Of a stretch of DNA of 25,416 bases, positions 1 to 8,065 are shown piece after piece (the stretch's first letter is position 1; every line of letters starts with the position of its first letter). The notes beneath the pieces are model-generated. The model had not been told where the DNA came from. It searched no databases and saw only the letters and a list, made by a program, of their open reading frames with translations. Source of the stretch: an uncultured Bacilli bacterium. GTDB taxonomy: Bacteria; Bacillota_I; Bacilli_A; RF39; UBA660. The position numbers and the translations under genes are program-made. The stretch covers positions 1-25,416 of the forward strand of contig CANRAT010000014.1 of assembly GCA_947628685.1 (NCBI GenBank). Direction: 5' to 3'.

Positions 1-184
1 TGTAATGGGAGCATACAATTATAGACTATTTGAAAAAGAGATACTAGAAGAGAAAATAGATAATGCAAAAGAGCAAGAAAAAGTAAATATTGCTAAAAAT
101 ATGCTTAAAGAAAATGCGGATATTAAATTTATATCAAAAGTAACAAATTTATCGATAGAAGAAATTAATAAATTAGCAAGTTAA
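1..184 (+). CDS. C-terminal end of an Rpn-family (PD-(D/E)XK) recombination-promoting nuclease/putative transposase, cut by the window edge
   Basis: An open frame enters from the left edge (first full codon at base 2) and ends with TAA at 182-184, giving about 60 residues. The tail has a charged helix followed by the pattern N-I-A-K-N-M-L-K, then I-S-K-V-T-x-L-S-I-E-E-I. This is the usual ending of the Rpn/PDDEXK transposase-like family, whose C-terminal helix-turn-helix-like segment reads 'xKVTGLSxEEIxxL'. The nuclease core lies outside the window, so activity cannot be judged. A terminator follows, so it is not co-transcribed with fmt. Confidence 0.6.
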   Translation, partial: VMGAYNYRLFEKEILEEKIDNAKEQEKVNIAKNMLKENADIKFISKVTNLSIEEINKLAS

Positions 185-193
185 GTGGTATAT

Positions 194-218
194 GGATTTA
201 GTAAACTAAATCCTTTTT
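194..218 (+). terminator. Rho-independent terminator after the Rpn-like gene
   Basis: GGATTTAG (194-201) pairs perfectly with CTAAATCC (206-213) across a TAAA loop and is followed by TTTTT. It separates the partial gene from the fmt operon. Confidence 0.8.
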
Positions 219-243
219 AATTTACTTTTATTTTTATTCATAG

Positions 244-262
244 TATAATTATAATGGTGATA
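244..262 (+). promoter_or_regulatory. -10 box and ribosome site that decide the fmt start
   Basis: TATAAT at 244-249 places transcription start near base 256. GGTGAT at 257-262 is the same Shine-Dalgarno type seen before several other genes here (DUF421, uppS, tmcAL, yceD, lipoprotein). The ATG at 254 would sit at or before the transcript start with no ribosome site, so the ATG at 266 is preferred. No convincing -35 was found. Confidence 0.5.
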
Positions 263-265
263 AAA

Positions 266-1225
266 ATGAATATTGAAGATATAGAAGTAAAAAAACCATT
301 AAAAATAGTTTTTATGGGCACACCAGATTTTAGTGTACCAGTATTAGAGGCACTTATAAAAAATTATAATGTAAAAGCAGTAGTAACTCAACCAGATAAA
401 TTAGTAGGTAGAAATGGAACCCTTGCTTATCCTCCTGTTAAAGAAGTTGCTCTAAAACATAATATTTTAGTTATTCAACTTAAAAAAGTTAAAGAAGAAT
501 ATCAAGAAATAATTGATTTAGATCCAGATTTAATAATAACATGTGCATATGGGCAGATACTTCCTTTAGAACTTTTAAATTACCCTAGATTAGGATGCAT
601 AAATGTACATGCGTCACTTCTACCAAAATTAAGAGGTGGTGCGCCAATACATAGAGCAATAATAAATGGATACTCTAAGACAGGAGTAACAATAATGTAT
701 ATGGCTGAAGGTATGGATGATGGAGATATAATAACTAAAAAAGAAATAGAAATAACTAATTTTGATACTGCAAGTTCACTACACGATAAATTAAGTAAAT
801 TAGGTAGTGAATTATTAATTGAAACGCTTCCTAGTATAATTAATGGTACAAACTCAAGAACTCCACAAAATAGTGATGATGTAACCTTCGCACCAATAAT
901 AAAACCAGAAGATGAAAAAATAGATTTTAGTAAGACAAGTATACAAATTTATAATCAAATAAGAGGACTAAATAGTTTTCCAGGTGCTTATTTAATGTTA
1001 GATAAAAAAAGAATAAAAGTATATGAATCAGTTATTATTGATGAATATTTTCCTGACAAATTAAATGGTGAAATAGTAAAAATATATGATAAAGGAATAG
1101 GCGTAAAAACAAATAATGGTGTTATCGCACTTTCTATACTTCAACCTGAAGGAAAATCAAAAATGAGCGCGAAAGATTTTTTAAATGGACAAAAAGAAAC
1201 ATTAATCGGAAAGATAGTAGGATAA
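266..1225 (+). CDS. fmt: Methionyl-tRNA formyltransferase
   Basis: Transfers a formyl group from 10-formyl-tetrahydrofolate to Met-tRNAfMet in the cytosol, preparing initiator tRNA. The 319-residue length fits the family. The N-terminal Rossmann motif V-F-M-G-T-P-D-F-S-V-P is present. The catalytic set is intact: N113 and H115 in 'INVHASLLPKLRGGAPIH' and D154 in 'GMDDGDII'. A C-terminal OB-like tRNA-binding domain follows from about residue 210. The start at 266 is chosen over the upstream in-frame ATG at 254 because GGTGAT lies at 257-262. It is first in an operon; the next gene begins one base after its stop. Its usual partner def is not in the window. It uses a folate cofactor that a FolD could help supply, but folD is 11 kb away. 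Confidence 0.95.
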   Translation: MNIEDIEVKKPLKIVFMGTPDFSVPVLEALIKNYNVKAVVTQPDKLVGRNGTLAYPPVKEVALKHNILVIQLKKVKEEYQEIIDLDPDLIITCAYGQILPLELLNYPRLGCINVHASLLPKLRGGAPIHRAIINGYSKTGVTIMYMAEGMDDGDIITKKEIEITNFDTASSLHDKLSKLGSELLIETLPSIINGTNSRTPQNSDDVTFAPIIKPEDEKIDFSKTSIQIYNQIRGLNSFPGAYLMLDKKRIKVYESVIIDEYFPDKLNGEIVKIYDKGIGVKTNNGVIALSILQPEGKSKMSAKDFLNGQKETLIGKIVG

Positions 1226-1226
1226 A

Positions 1227-1901
1227 ATGAATTTTAGAAGTATTAATGGAATTTTAAAAGATCCAAAAAAGAAATCTTTAACCATATTAGTTATTTATAT
1301 AATATTTTTCATAATAGTATTTGCCTTAATAAGCACTTCACCATCTCCTGTTATTTTAGATTCAAATAAACAAGATGAAACTGATACAAAATTAAGCATA
1401 GATAGTTATGAATATATTTATAAAATAACGCGCCAGGATGATATTATAGAAATAAAAGGAACATTAAATAAAAATGAAGAAATTTTTACCTATAATGGAT
1501 TAAATTATTATAGAAAAGATAATGTTATAAGTATATATGAAGATGGAATATTAAAAGAAATTACAAATTTAGATTTTGATATTGATAAATATAAATACAA
1601 TAATATAGAAAATTTAATACAAAATAGCACTTTTGAAGAAAAAGTAGTATATAAAGATAATAGTGAAAAATCTACATATAATATAAATATTTATGATTAC
1701 TTTAATTTATTAAATGAAGAAGATAAATGTGATAGTATATCTTGCGAGGAAATATTAATTAATATTATTGTAGAATCAAAAGAAAATATAGAAAAAGTAA
1801 GTATAGATTTAACTAATTATTATAACTATAATTATACAGTAGAAATAAACTATTCAAACATAAATAATATAAATGAAATTGATATAAACAATATTAGTTA
1901 A
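1227..1901 (+). CDS. Membrane-anchored protein of unknown function
   Basis: I do not recognise this 224-residue protein. It has a short basic N-terminus, one strong hydrophobic segment (about residues 17-37, rich in I, F, V and A), and then a hydrophilic domain rich in N, D, E, Y and I. This is the layout of a single-pass protein with its bulk outside the cell. The domain alternates short beta-like stretches, and C168 and C173 lie close together in 'DKCDSISCEE'. Its ATG is one base after the fmt stop, so the two are probably translationally coupled, and the P-type ATPase follows after 10 bases. Context suggests only co-expression. Confidence 0.75.
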   Translation: MNFRSINGILKDPKKKSLTILVIYIIFFIIVFALISTSPSPVILDSNKQDETDTKLSIDSYEYIYKITRQDDIIEIKGTLNKNEEIFTYNGLNYYRKDNVISIYEDGILKEITNLDFDIDKYKYNNIENLIQNSTFEEKVVYKDNSEKSTYNINIYDYFNLLNEEDKCDSISCEEILINIIVESKENIEKVSIDLTNYYNYNYTVEINYSNINNINEIDINNIS

Positions 1902-1911
1902 GGAGGTTATT

Positions 1912-4179
1912 ATGATAAGATATAATCCTAAAATAAATGAGGGTTTGAATCAAAAAGAAGTAGAAAATAGAATCAAAAATGGATACGTAAACTATAATGC
2001 AAATGTCGAAACAAAAAGTATAGGAAATATTATATTTAATAATGTTTTCACACTCTTTAATATTTTAAATTTCTCATTAGGATTACTTATCTTTTTTACA
2101 GGCTCATATAAAAATTTATTATTTCTTGGTGTGGTTTTTTGTAATACATTAATAAGCATTGTTCAAGAAATTAGAGCCAAAATAGCAATCGATAAACTAT
2201 CTATAATATCCAATTTAACTGCTAGTGTTATAAGAGATTCTAAAAATATTGTAATAGATATAGATAAAGTAGTATTAGATGATATTATAGTCTATAAAAG
2301 AGGCAGTCAAATAATTGCCGATTCTATTATTAAAGATGGCACAGTAAAAGTAAATGAGGCATTACTTAGTGGAGAAGAAAATTTAATTACTAAAAAAGTA
2401 GGAGACTTTCTTTATTCAGGAAGTTTTGTTGTAAATGGAAAATGTACTGCTAAAGTAGAGAAAGTAGGAGAAGATAATTATGCTTCTAAAATAGTAAAAG
2501 AAGCAAAGTATATAAAAAAAGTTAATTCAGAAATAATGGATACTTTAAAAAAAATAATTAAAATACTTTCAATTATAATTGTTCCAATAGGATTATTATT
2601 ATTTATAAAACAATATAATTTGTATCATGATTTAAATAATTCAATAATAAATACAACTGCAGGAGTAATAGGTATGATACCTGAGGGATTAGTACTTTTA
2701 ACAAGTACAGTTCTTGCTGTTAGCATAGTTAGACTATCTAAAAGAAAGGTTTTAGTAAGCGAACTATATTCTGTTGAAACTCTAGCCCGCGTTGATACGA
2801 TTTGTTTAGATAAAACAGGTACTCTTACAGAAGGTATTATGGAAGTAAGTGAAGTTATCGAATTAAATAAAAATTATGACTATAAAAAAATATTATCTGC
2901 AATTTCAAAAGAATTAGTTGGGGATAGTGAAACTATAAATGCAATAGGAAGAAAATTTAATATAGACACAGATTTTAAAGTATTAGAAAAAGAACCATTC
3001 TCATCAGAAAAAAAATATTCTAGTGTTACATTTAAAGAAGGAAAATATATATTAGGCGCACCTGATGTTTTAGATAAGTCCAACGATATGAAAAAACTAA
3101 TTGAAAAATATTCTGATTTTAGAATGGTACTTCTAAAAAACAATAGAGATGATATTGCTTTAATACTTTTAAAAGACAAAATAAGATATAAAGCAAAAGA
3201 GACTTTAGAATATCTTAAAAATTCTAAAGTAGATATAAAAATAATTAGTGGCGATAGTGTAGATGTAATAACTAAAATAGCAAAAAGATTAGGATTTAGT
3301 GATATTAAATGTATTGATATGTCACAAAATAATACAAATATGAATAATACATTAGTTGAAAACTATAATATATTTGCTAGAGTAACTCCAAATCAGAAAA
3401 AAGCACTTGTAAAAGCCCTTAAAGAAAATGGACATACTGTTGCTATGACAGGAGATGGAGTAAATGATGTATTAGCGCTAAGAGAAGCAGATTGTAGTAT
3501 AGCCATGGCAAGTGGTTCTGATGCAGCCAGAAACGTATCTGAAATAGTACTATTAAATTCAGATTTTGAGGCTATACCTAAAGTTATAGAAGAGGGTAGA
3601 AGGACAATAAATAATATAGAACGTTCATCATCACTTTTTTTAACTAAGACAATATATGCAACACTTCTTTCTATATTATTTCTATTCATTCCACTTAGTT
3701 ATCCATTTGAACCAATACAATTAAGTTTAATAAGTACAATTACAATAGGAATTCCAGCATTTGTTTTAGCACTAGAGCCAAACAATCAAAGAGTTAAAAA
3801 ACATTTTTTCATAAATATACTAAAAAAATCACTTCCAGGTGGTATTACAATAGTAATTAATATATTGAGTATAGTTTTAATTACTAAAATTTTTAATATA
3901 GATAGTGAAACAATATCTACTATGGCTGTTATATTAGTTGCTACTACAGGATTTATACTTTTATATAAAATATGTTATAAATTTAATCTTTTAAGATTAT
4001 CATTATACATATTCTTGATTATTTTGTTTATAAGTAGTATTATAGGATTTAGAAAATTATTTGAATTAGTAATACTTGATTTCGTACATGTAATATATAT
4101 ATTATTAATGTTTATATTAGACATTGGACTATTTAATTTACTTTCCAATATATTTGAAAGAAAATTAAGTAAAAAATAA
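1912..4179 (+). CDS. P-type cation-transporting ATPase, CtpE-like
   Basis: ATP-driven cation pump of the inner membrane, 755 residues. The order is: hydrophobic helices (about 40-85), actuator domain (about 90-200), helices (about 215-275), phosphorylation and nucleotide domain, then C-terminal helices from about 575. The phosphorylated aspartate is D300 in DKTGTLTEG, and the hinge motif TGDGVND is at 513-519. The PEGL segment before it and the 'SxxVxRLxKRxVLVxELxxVExLARVD' layout resemble mycobacterial CtpE, a calcium-linked pump, so Ca2+ is a possible substrate, but the ion cannot be read from sequence. The actuator loop usually reads TGES; here residues 153-156 are SGEE. The start follows AGGAGGT at the expected spacing. 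A ZIP transporter is next, consistent with a metal homeostasis operon. Confidence 0.9.
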   Translation: MIRYNPKINEGLNQKEVENRIKNGYVNYNANVETKSIGNIIFNNVFTLFNILNFSLGLLIFFTGSYKNLLFLGVVFCNTLISIVQEIRAKIAIDKLSIISNLTASVIRDSKNIVIDIDKVVLDDIIVYKRGSQIIADSIIKDGTVKVNEALLSGEENLITKKVGDFLYSGSFVVNGKCTAKVEKVGEDNYASKIVKEAKYIKKVNSEIMDTLKKIIKILSIIIVPIGLLLFIKQYNLYHDLNNSIINTTAGVIGMIPEGLVLLTSTVLAVSIVRLSKRKVLVSELYSVETLARVDTICLDKTGTLTEGIMEVSEVIELNKNYDYKKILSAISKELVGDSETINAIGRKFNIDTDFKVLEKEPFSSEKKYSSVTFKEGKYILGAPDVLDKSNDMKKLIEKYSDFRMVLLKNNRDDIALILLKDKIRYKAKETLEYLKNSKVDIKIISGDSVDVITKIAKRLGFSDIKCIDMSQNNTNMNNTLVENYNIFARVTPNQKKALVKALKENGHTVAMTGDGVNDVLALREADCSIAMASGSDAARNVSEIVLLNSDFEAIPKVIEEGRRTINNIERSSSLFLTKTIYATLLSILFLFIPLSYPFEPIQLSLISTITIGIPAFVLALEPNNQRVKKHFFINILKKSLPGGITIVINILSIVLITKIFNIDSETISTMAVILVATTGFILLYKICYKFNLLRLSLYIFLIILFISSIIGFRKLFELVILDFVHVIYILLMFILDIGLFNLLSNIFERKLSKK

Positions 4180-4193
4180 AATTGGAGGATATT

Positions 4194-4979
4194 ATGAATT
4201 TAGTAGCAGTTATATTTTCGTTATTAGTTGGTTTATTTATATTAGTAGGTAGTCTTATTGGTATTAGTTTTAAAAGCAATAAAAAACTTACAGATTTAAG
4301 TATATCACTTGCTTTTGGAGTAATTATAGGTCTTATAATTTTAGAACTTATTCCAGAAACTTTTGAAATATTAAATGGTGAGATAGGAACTATAAGAAGT
4401 GTTTTCGTTATTATAATATTATCCTTAATAGGTATAGTGATATTAAAAATATTAGATTTATTTATTCCACATCACGAACACGAAGTGCATGAACATTCAA
4501 AAAATATAAATAAAAGTCATTTGGAACACTTAGCCCATATAGGAATAATATCTTCTATAGCACTTTTTATACATAATGTTATAGAAGGTATGAGTCTTTA
4601 TTTGATAACTAGTTCAAATATTACTTCAGGTTTTTTACTTTTTATAGGTATAGGACTTCACAACATACCTCTTGGATTAGTTATTTCATCAACACTCACA
4701 ACATCTAAATATCCAAAACTAAAAATACTTCGTTTAAGTCTTTTAGTATCTTTATCAACTTTTATAGGTGGAATTTGTATGATGTTTATGGGAGGCGTAG
4801 ATAAATTATTAGAAGGAATACTTCTTGGACTTACTATAGGAATGTTAATATATATATCTATATTTGAATTACTTCATCAAATATACCATATGAAAAATAA
4901 AAAACTGGCATTAACTGGAGTAGGAATAGGAGTAGTAATATTAATTTTGAGTGTAATATGTGGTAATACAGTACATTAA
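4194..4979 (+). CDS. ZIP-family divalent metal transporter
   Basis: A 261-residue membrane protein with about eight hydrophobic segments. Between helices III and IV is a histidine-rich cytoplasmic loop (HHEHEVHEH, then further His), typical of ZIP zinc/iron carriers. Helix IV carries the metal-binding signature HNVIEG. Helix V carries HNIPLG, where the common form is HNIPEG, so one expected glutamate is replaced by leucine. ZIPs bring Zn2+, Fe2+ or Mn2+ into the cytoplasm. ATG 4194 follows TTGGAGG at 4182-4188; an earlier TTG lies inside that ribosome site and is rejected. It is last in the fmt operon, 14 bases after the ATPase, and a terminator follows. Confidence 0.88.
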   Translation: MNLVAVIFSLLVGLFILVGSLIGISFKSNKKLTDLSISLAFGVIIGLIILELIPETFEILNGEIGTIRSVFVIIILSLIGIVILKILDLFIPHHEHEVHEHSKNINKSHLEHLAHIGIISSIALFIHNVIEGMSLYLITSSNITSGFLLFIGIGLHNIPLGLVISSTLTTSKYPKLKILRLSLLVSLSTFIGGICMMFMGGVDKLLEGILLGLTIGMLIYISIFELLHQIYHMKNKKLALTGVGIGVVILILSVICGNTVH

Positions 4980-4987
4980 AAATAGAG

Positions 4988-5014
4988 CAAATTTGAAAAA
5001 AATTTGTTTTTTTT
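4988..5014 (+). terminator. Rho-independent terminator ending the fmt-ZIP operon
   Basis: CAAATTT (4988-4994) pairs with AAATTTG (5000-5006) and is followed by eight Ts. Further T- and A-rich runs extend to 5038. Confidence 0.75.
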
Positions 5015-5059
5015 AAATTTTTTTCGTAAAAAAAAAAGGAAATAGAAAACTTTTGTAGA

Positions 5060-7150
5060 ATGATATATATAGGAGGTGATAATATTAAAAAATATCCTAT
5101 AGTCATGCAAGAAGAGTCAAAAGATTGTGGCGTAGCATGCATTCAGATGATTATAAAGTATTATGGTGGATATGTTAAAAAGTCTAATTTACTTGAATTA
5201 ACTAAAACAGGTAAAAATGGTACAACGGCATATAACATTAAAGAAGCATTAACTAATTTAGGATTTGATGCTAAAGGAATAAGTTGTGAATTAAAAGATA
5301 TTAATAAAGAAAATATAATATTTCCTTTTATTGCTAGTGTAACTATAGATAATACTTATAAGCACTTTATAGTAGTATATGAAATAAATTTTAATAAAAA
5401 ATATTTGGTAATAGGAGATCCAAAAGATAAGATAAGAAAAATATCTTATGATGAATTTAATAAGATATTTAATAGTGTTATTATTACTTTTTCACCCAAA
5501 ACTTCATTACCAATTGAAAGTGATATATCAAAAATAAATTTTGTAAAAAGACTGTTAGAACCTCACAAAAAGATTTTATTAAATATATTTATTTTATCAT
5601 TATTTATAACTACATTTTCTATTCTAAATTCGTTTTATACGGAATATATGTTAAATGCTTTATATTACTATCATAAAAACTATTTAATAATTTTGTTTCT
5701 GATTTTTTTCTCTATATATATACTTAAAATTTTTTCCGATTTTTTTAGAAATAAACTATTACTTTATATAAATCAAAAACTCGATCTTGTACTTACCTTA
5801 GATGTTTTTAAAAATATTATAAAACTTCCTTATTGCTATTATCAGAATAGACAAACAGGAGATATAATATCGCGCATCAATGATTTAGAATCAATAAGAA
5901 ATATGATAAGTAAAGTTGCACTCTCAATATTTGTCGATTTACCACTTACTTTAGTCGCACTAATAATATTATATTTAATAAATAAAACTTTATGTATAAT
6001 AGGAATTATAATACTTGTACTTTATATAATTATAATAGTTTTATTTAAAGGAACGTTTAATGATTATATAAAGAAAATACAAATAAAAAGAGGAAATGCT
6101 ACATCACTTATGGTAGAATCTATTAGTGGATTTGAAACTTTAAAAGGGCTTCACATAGAAGATAGTATAAAGGATAGATTTGAAAAGAAATATGTTAGTT
6201 TGCTAAAAGATATATTTAATTATCAAAATTTATATATTTTTCAAAATTTATTTAAACAAATAATAGATAATATAGGTTTTATAGTAATAATTTTAGTAGG
6301 TTGTATTTTGGTTATAGATGAGAAAATGAATGTAGGAACACTTTTTACCTTTACGTCTTTATTAGTTTACTTTTTAGAACCTATAAAAAATATAATTAAT
6401 TTAGATAATACAATAAAAGAAGCAAACAATGCACTAGTTAGAATTTTAGATATTATGAGTTATGAAAAAAATAATAGTGGAATAGTAACTAAATTTAAAA
6501 GTGGTAATATCGAATTCAAAAATTTAGATTTCTCTTTTAATTCTAGAAATATGGTTTTAAAAAATATAAATTTATGCATAAAAGATAAACAAAAAGTAAT
6601 GGTTATTGGTAAGAGTGGTAGTGGCAAAAGCACTTTATTTAAAATACTTATGAAATTTTATGATATTGAAAGAAATAAAGTTTTAATAAATAATATTGAT
6701 TTAAATGATTTTAACAATAATACTTTAAATAATAATATACTTTATATAAGTCAAAATGAAATATTATTTAACGATACTTTATACAATAATTTATTATATG
6801 GTAATAGCAATACCTCTAAACTTTTAGAAATTTGTAAGATGTGTTTTGTTGATGAGATAATAGATGATAATCTAGGATATAATATGATGATTGAAGAAAA
6901 TGGATTTAATCTATCTGGTGGTGAAAGACAAAGAATAGTACTTTCAAGATGTTTATTAAAAAAATTTAATATATTAATAATTGATGAGGGATTAAGTCAA
7001 GTTGATGTTGATATGGAAAGAAAAATATTAAAAAATATTTTTAAAGAATTTAAAGATAAAACAATAATATTTATATCTCATAGATTAGACAATTTAGATT
7101 TATTTGATAAATTAGTTAAATTAGAAAATGGGGTTATAATTAATGAATAA
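5060..7150 (+). CDS. Peptidase-containing (C39) bacteriocin ABC transporter
   Basis: Cleaves double-glycine leaders and exports the mature peptide. The N-terminal C39 peptidase has its catalytic Cys in S-K-D-C-G-V-A-C (base 5126), the His in 'KHFIVVYE' and the Asp in 'VIGDPK'. A six-helix membrane domain follows (about residues 165-440), then an ATPase with Walker A GKSGSGKST, signature LSGGERQR, Walker B ILIIDEG and H-loop SHR. The length of about 690-700 fits LagD/ComA relatives. ATG 5060 is the only usual start codon upstream of the peptidase motif with room for the full N-terminus. However, an excellent AGGAGGTG lies at 5071-5078, inside the frame, and points to an ATT codon at 5084; starting there gives the family-like 'xKKYPIVMQEESKDCG'. 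Substrates are probably the two peptides at 7571 and 7728. Confidence 0.93.
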   Translation: MIYIGGDNIKKYPIVMQEESKDCGVACIQMIIKYYGGYVKKSNLLELTKTGKNGTTAYNIKEALTNLGFDAKGISCELKDINKENIIFPFIASVTIDNTYKHFIVVYEINFNKKYLVIGDPKDKIRKISYDEFNKIFNSVIITFSPKTSLPIESDISKINFVKRLLEPHKKILLNIFILSLFITTFSILNSFYTEYMLNALYYYHKNYLIILFLIFFSIYILKIFSDFFRNKLLLYINQKLDLVLTLDVFKNIIKLPYCYYQNRQTGDIISRINDLESIRNMISKVALSIFVDLPLTLVALIILYLINKTLCIIGIIILVLYIIIIVLFKGTFNDYIKKIQIKRGNATSLMVESISGFETLKGLHIEDSIKDRFEKKYVSLLKDIFNYQNLYIFQNLFKQIIDNIGFIVIILVGCILVIDEKMNVGTLFTFTSLLVYFLEPIKNIINLDNTIKEANNALVRILDIMSYEKNNSGIVTKFKSGNIEFKNLDFSFNSRNMVLKNINLCIKDKQKVMVIGKSGSGKSTLFKILMKFYDIERNKVLINNIDLNDFNNNTLNNNILYISQNEILFNDTLYNNLLYGNSNTSKLLEICKMCFVDEIIDDNLGYNMMIEENGFNLSGGERQRIVLSRCLLKKFNILIIDEGLSQVDVDMERKILKNIFKEFKDKTIIFISHRLDNLDLFDKLVKLENGVIINE

Positions 7151-7574
7151 GGGAATGGATAAAATAGATATTTATAATAATTCGGCAATAATATTAAATA
7201 AAAAAACTCCAAAAAAAATAATTTCTTGGATAACTATATTATTTATACTACTTATTTTGTTTGTAATTTTATCATTCATACCATTTAGAATATACAAAAC
7301 CTTTTATGGATATATAAATCAAGATTATGGATATATCACTTTTCAATTAGATAGTAGTGATTTTCCAATTGATAAAAGTGATAAAATGTATATAAAAAAT
7401 AAAACTTACGAATATGAAGTTGTAGAAATAAAAAATAATCAAGTAACTATAAAGTCAGAAATTGATGAAAATCTTTATATTAACAATAATATAATCAGAG
7501 CAAATTTCTTAAAGTGTAGGACAACCTTATTTGAAATAATAAGGAATAAAATAAAGAAAGGAATTGATTTATGA
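7143..7574 (+). CDS. Short bacteriocin-export accessory protein with one membrane helix (HlyD-like, minimal)
   Basis: 143 residues with one strong hydrophobic helix (about 28-48) near the N-terminus. A compact beta-rich extracytoplasmic part follows, with 'MYIKNKTYEYEVVEIKNNQVTIK' style strands split by turns, and a basic tail. The position directly after the C39 exporter (start overlaps its stop by 8 bases) and the topology match bacteriocin secretion accessory (HlyD/LcnD) proteins. At 143 residues it lacks their long coiled coil and is far shorter than the usual 400 or more, so it may be a minimal adaptor or an immunity protein. ATG 7155 is an alternative start. Its stop overlaps the next ATG (ATGA), so the genes are coupled. 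Confidence 0.55.
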   Translation: MNKGMDKIDIYNNSAIILNKKTPKKIISWITILFILLILFVILSFIPFRIYKTFYGYINQDYGYITFQLDSSDFPIDKSDKMYIKNKTYEYEVVEIKNNQVTIKSEIDENLYINNNIIRANFLKCRTTLFEIIRNKIKKGIDL

Positions 7575-7720
7575 AAGAATTAAATAACAAAGAATTAATG
7601 AAAGTAGAAGGTGGTTCGATCAGTTTTGGAGTAGGCGCGTTAATTGCTGGTATAGCAGCAGGTGTAACTTTTATAATAGGCGTAATTGATGGAATAGTTA
7701 GACCACTTAAGTGTAATTAG
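7571..7720 (+). CDS. Double-glycine leader bacteriocin-like precursor peptide 1
   Basis: A 49-residue peptide. The leader (residues 1-15) is M-K-E-L-N-N-K-E-L-M-K-V-E-G-G, a classic double-glycine leader with the L/M pattern recognised by C39 peptidases. Cleavage after G15 would release a 34-residue hydrophobic, glycine-rich core (with G-V-G-A-L-I-A-G and I-I-G-V-I-D-G) ending in a single Cys (L-K-C-N). The start codon overlaps the stop of the accessory gene. It is class IIb/IIc-like; the single Cys argues against an internal disulfide. Antimicrobial or signalling function is inferred from leader and context only. Confidence 0.8.
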   Translation: MKELNNKELMKVEGGSISFGVGALIAGIAAGVTFIIGVIDGIVRPLKCN

Positions 7721-7727
7721 GTGTAAT

Positions 7728-7898
7728 ATGAAAGAGTTAAATAATGAAGAGTTAATGAATATAGATGGTGGTGGATTTTCTATTTCAGCGGCATTTTTAA
7801 ATGCAACTGCTAGATTAGTTGAAACTATTCTAGATGCTGGTAGAAGTCTTGGATCATCTATTAGAAGAATTTATAGTGGAAACATCTGTTCTTTTTAA
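7728..7898 (+). CDS. Double-glycine leader bacteriocin-like precursor peptide 2
   Basis: A 56-residue peptide whose leader, M-K-E-L-N-N-E-E-L-M-N-I-D-G-G, is almost the same as that of the preceding peptide, also at DNA level. The predicted 41-residue core begins G-F-S-I-S and contains an amphipathic stretch with A-G-R-S-L-G-S-S-I-R-R. It ends with N-I-C-S-F, again with one Cys near the C-terminus. The pair of related leaders followed by different cores suggests a two-peptide bacteriocin, or two peptides joined through their terminal cysteines. It lies 7 bases after the first peptide gene and shares the exporter. A GTGTAAT repeat sits on either side of the first gene's stop. Confidence 0.8.
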   Translation: MKELNNEELMNIDGGGFSISAAFLNATARLVETILDAGRSLGSSIRRIYSGNICSF

Positions 7899-8043
7899 AA
7901 AAATTTTAATAGTCTTTCTTCTCCTAATAATTTTACCTATTATGTTTAATATTTTAAGTTATGCAATTACATTCGTCATTCAGGCTGGTAGAATAGTTGG
8001 TACATACTTAAGACTAATAACAAGTGTATCAATATGTATCTAA
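7834..8043 (+). CDS. Small hydrophobic ORF overlapping peptide 2; possible immunity protein or decayed third peptide
   Basis: A 69-codon frame that begins inside the peptide 2 gene and runs to a stop just before the terminator. An in-frame GTG at 7876 and an ATG at 7941 are alternative starts; none has a good ribosome site. The product has a strongly hydrophobic middle (about residues 23-45). Its last 21-residue block, 'VIQAGRIVGTYLRLITSVSIC', matches the peptide 2 core block 'ILDAGRSLGSSIRRIYSGNIC' at 9 of 21 positions, with a shared GCTGGTAGAA in the DNA. Bacteriocin loci usually carry a small membrane immunity gene here, which fits, but the core-like ending also fits a duplicated precursor that lost its leader. 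Confidence 0.4.
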   Translation: MLVEVLDHLLEEFIVETSVLFKKILIVFLLLIILPIMFNILSYAITFVIQAGRIVGTYLRLITSVSICI

Positions 8044-8065
8044 AAAAAGAGTTTAAACTCTTTTT
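8044..8065. terminator. Bidirectional terminator between convergent genes
   Basis: AAAAAGAG (8044-8051) and CTCTTTTT (8058-8065) pair perfectly around TTTAAA. It gives a T-run in both directions, serving the bacteriocin locus and the minus-strand gene whose stop codon lies inside it. Confidence 0.75.
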
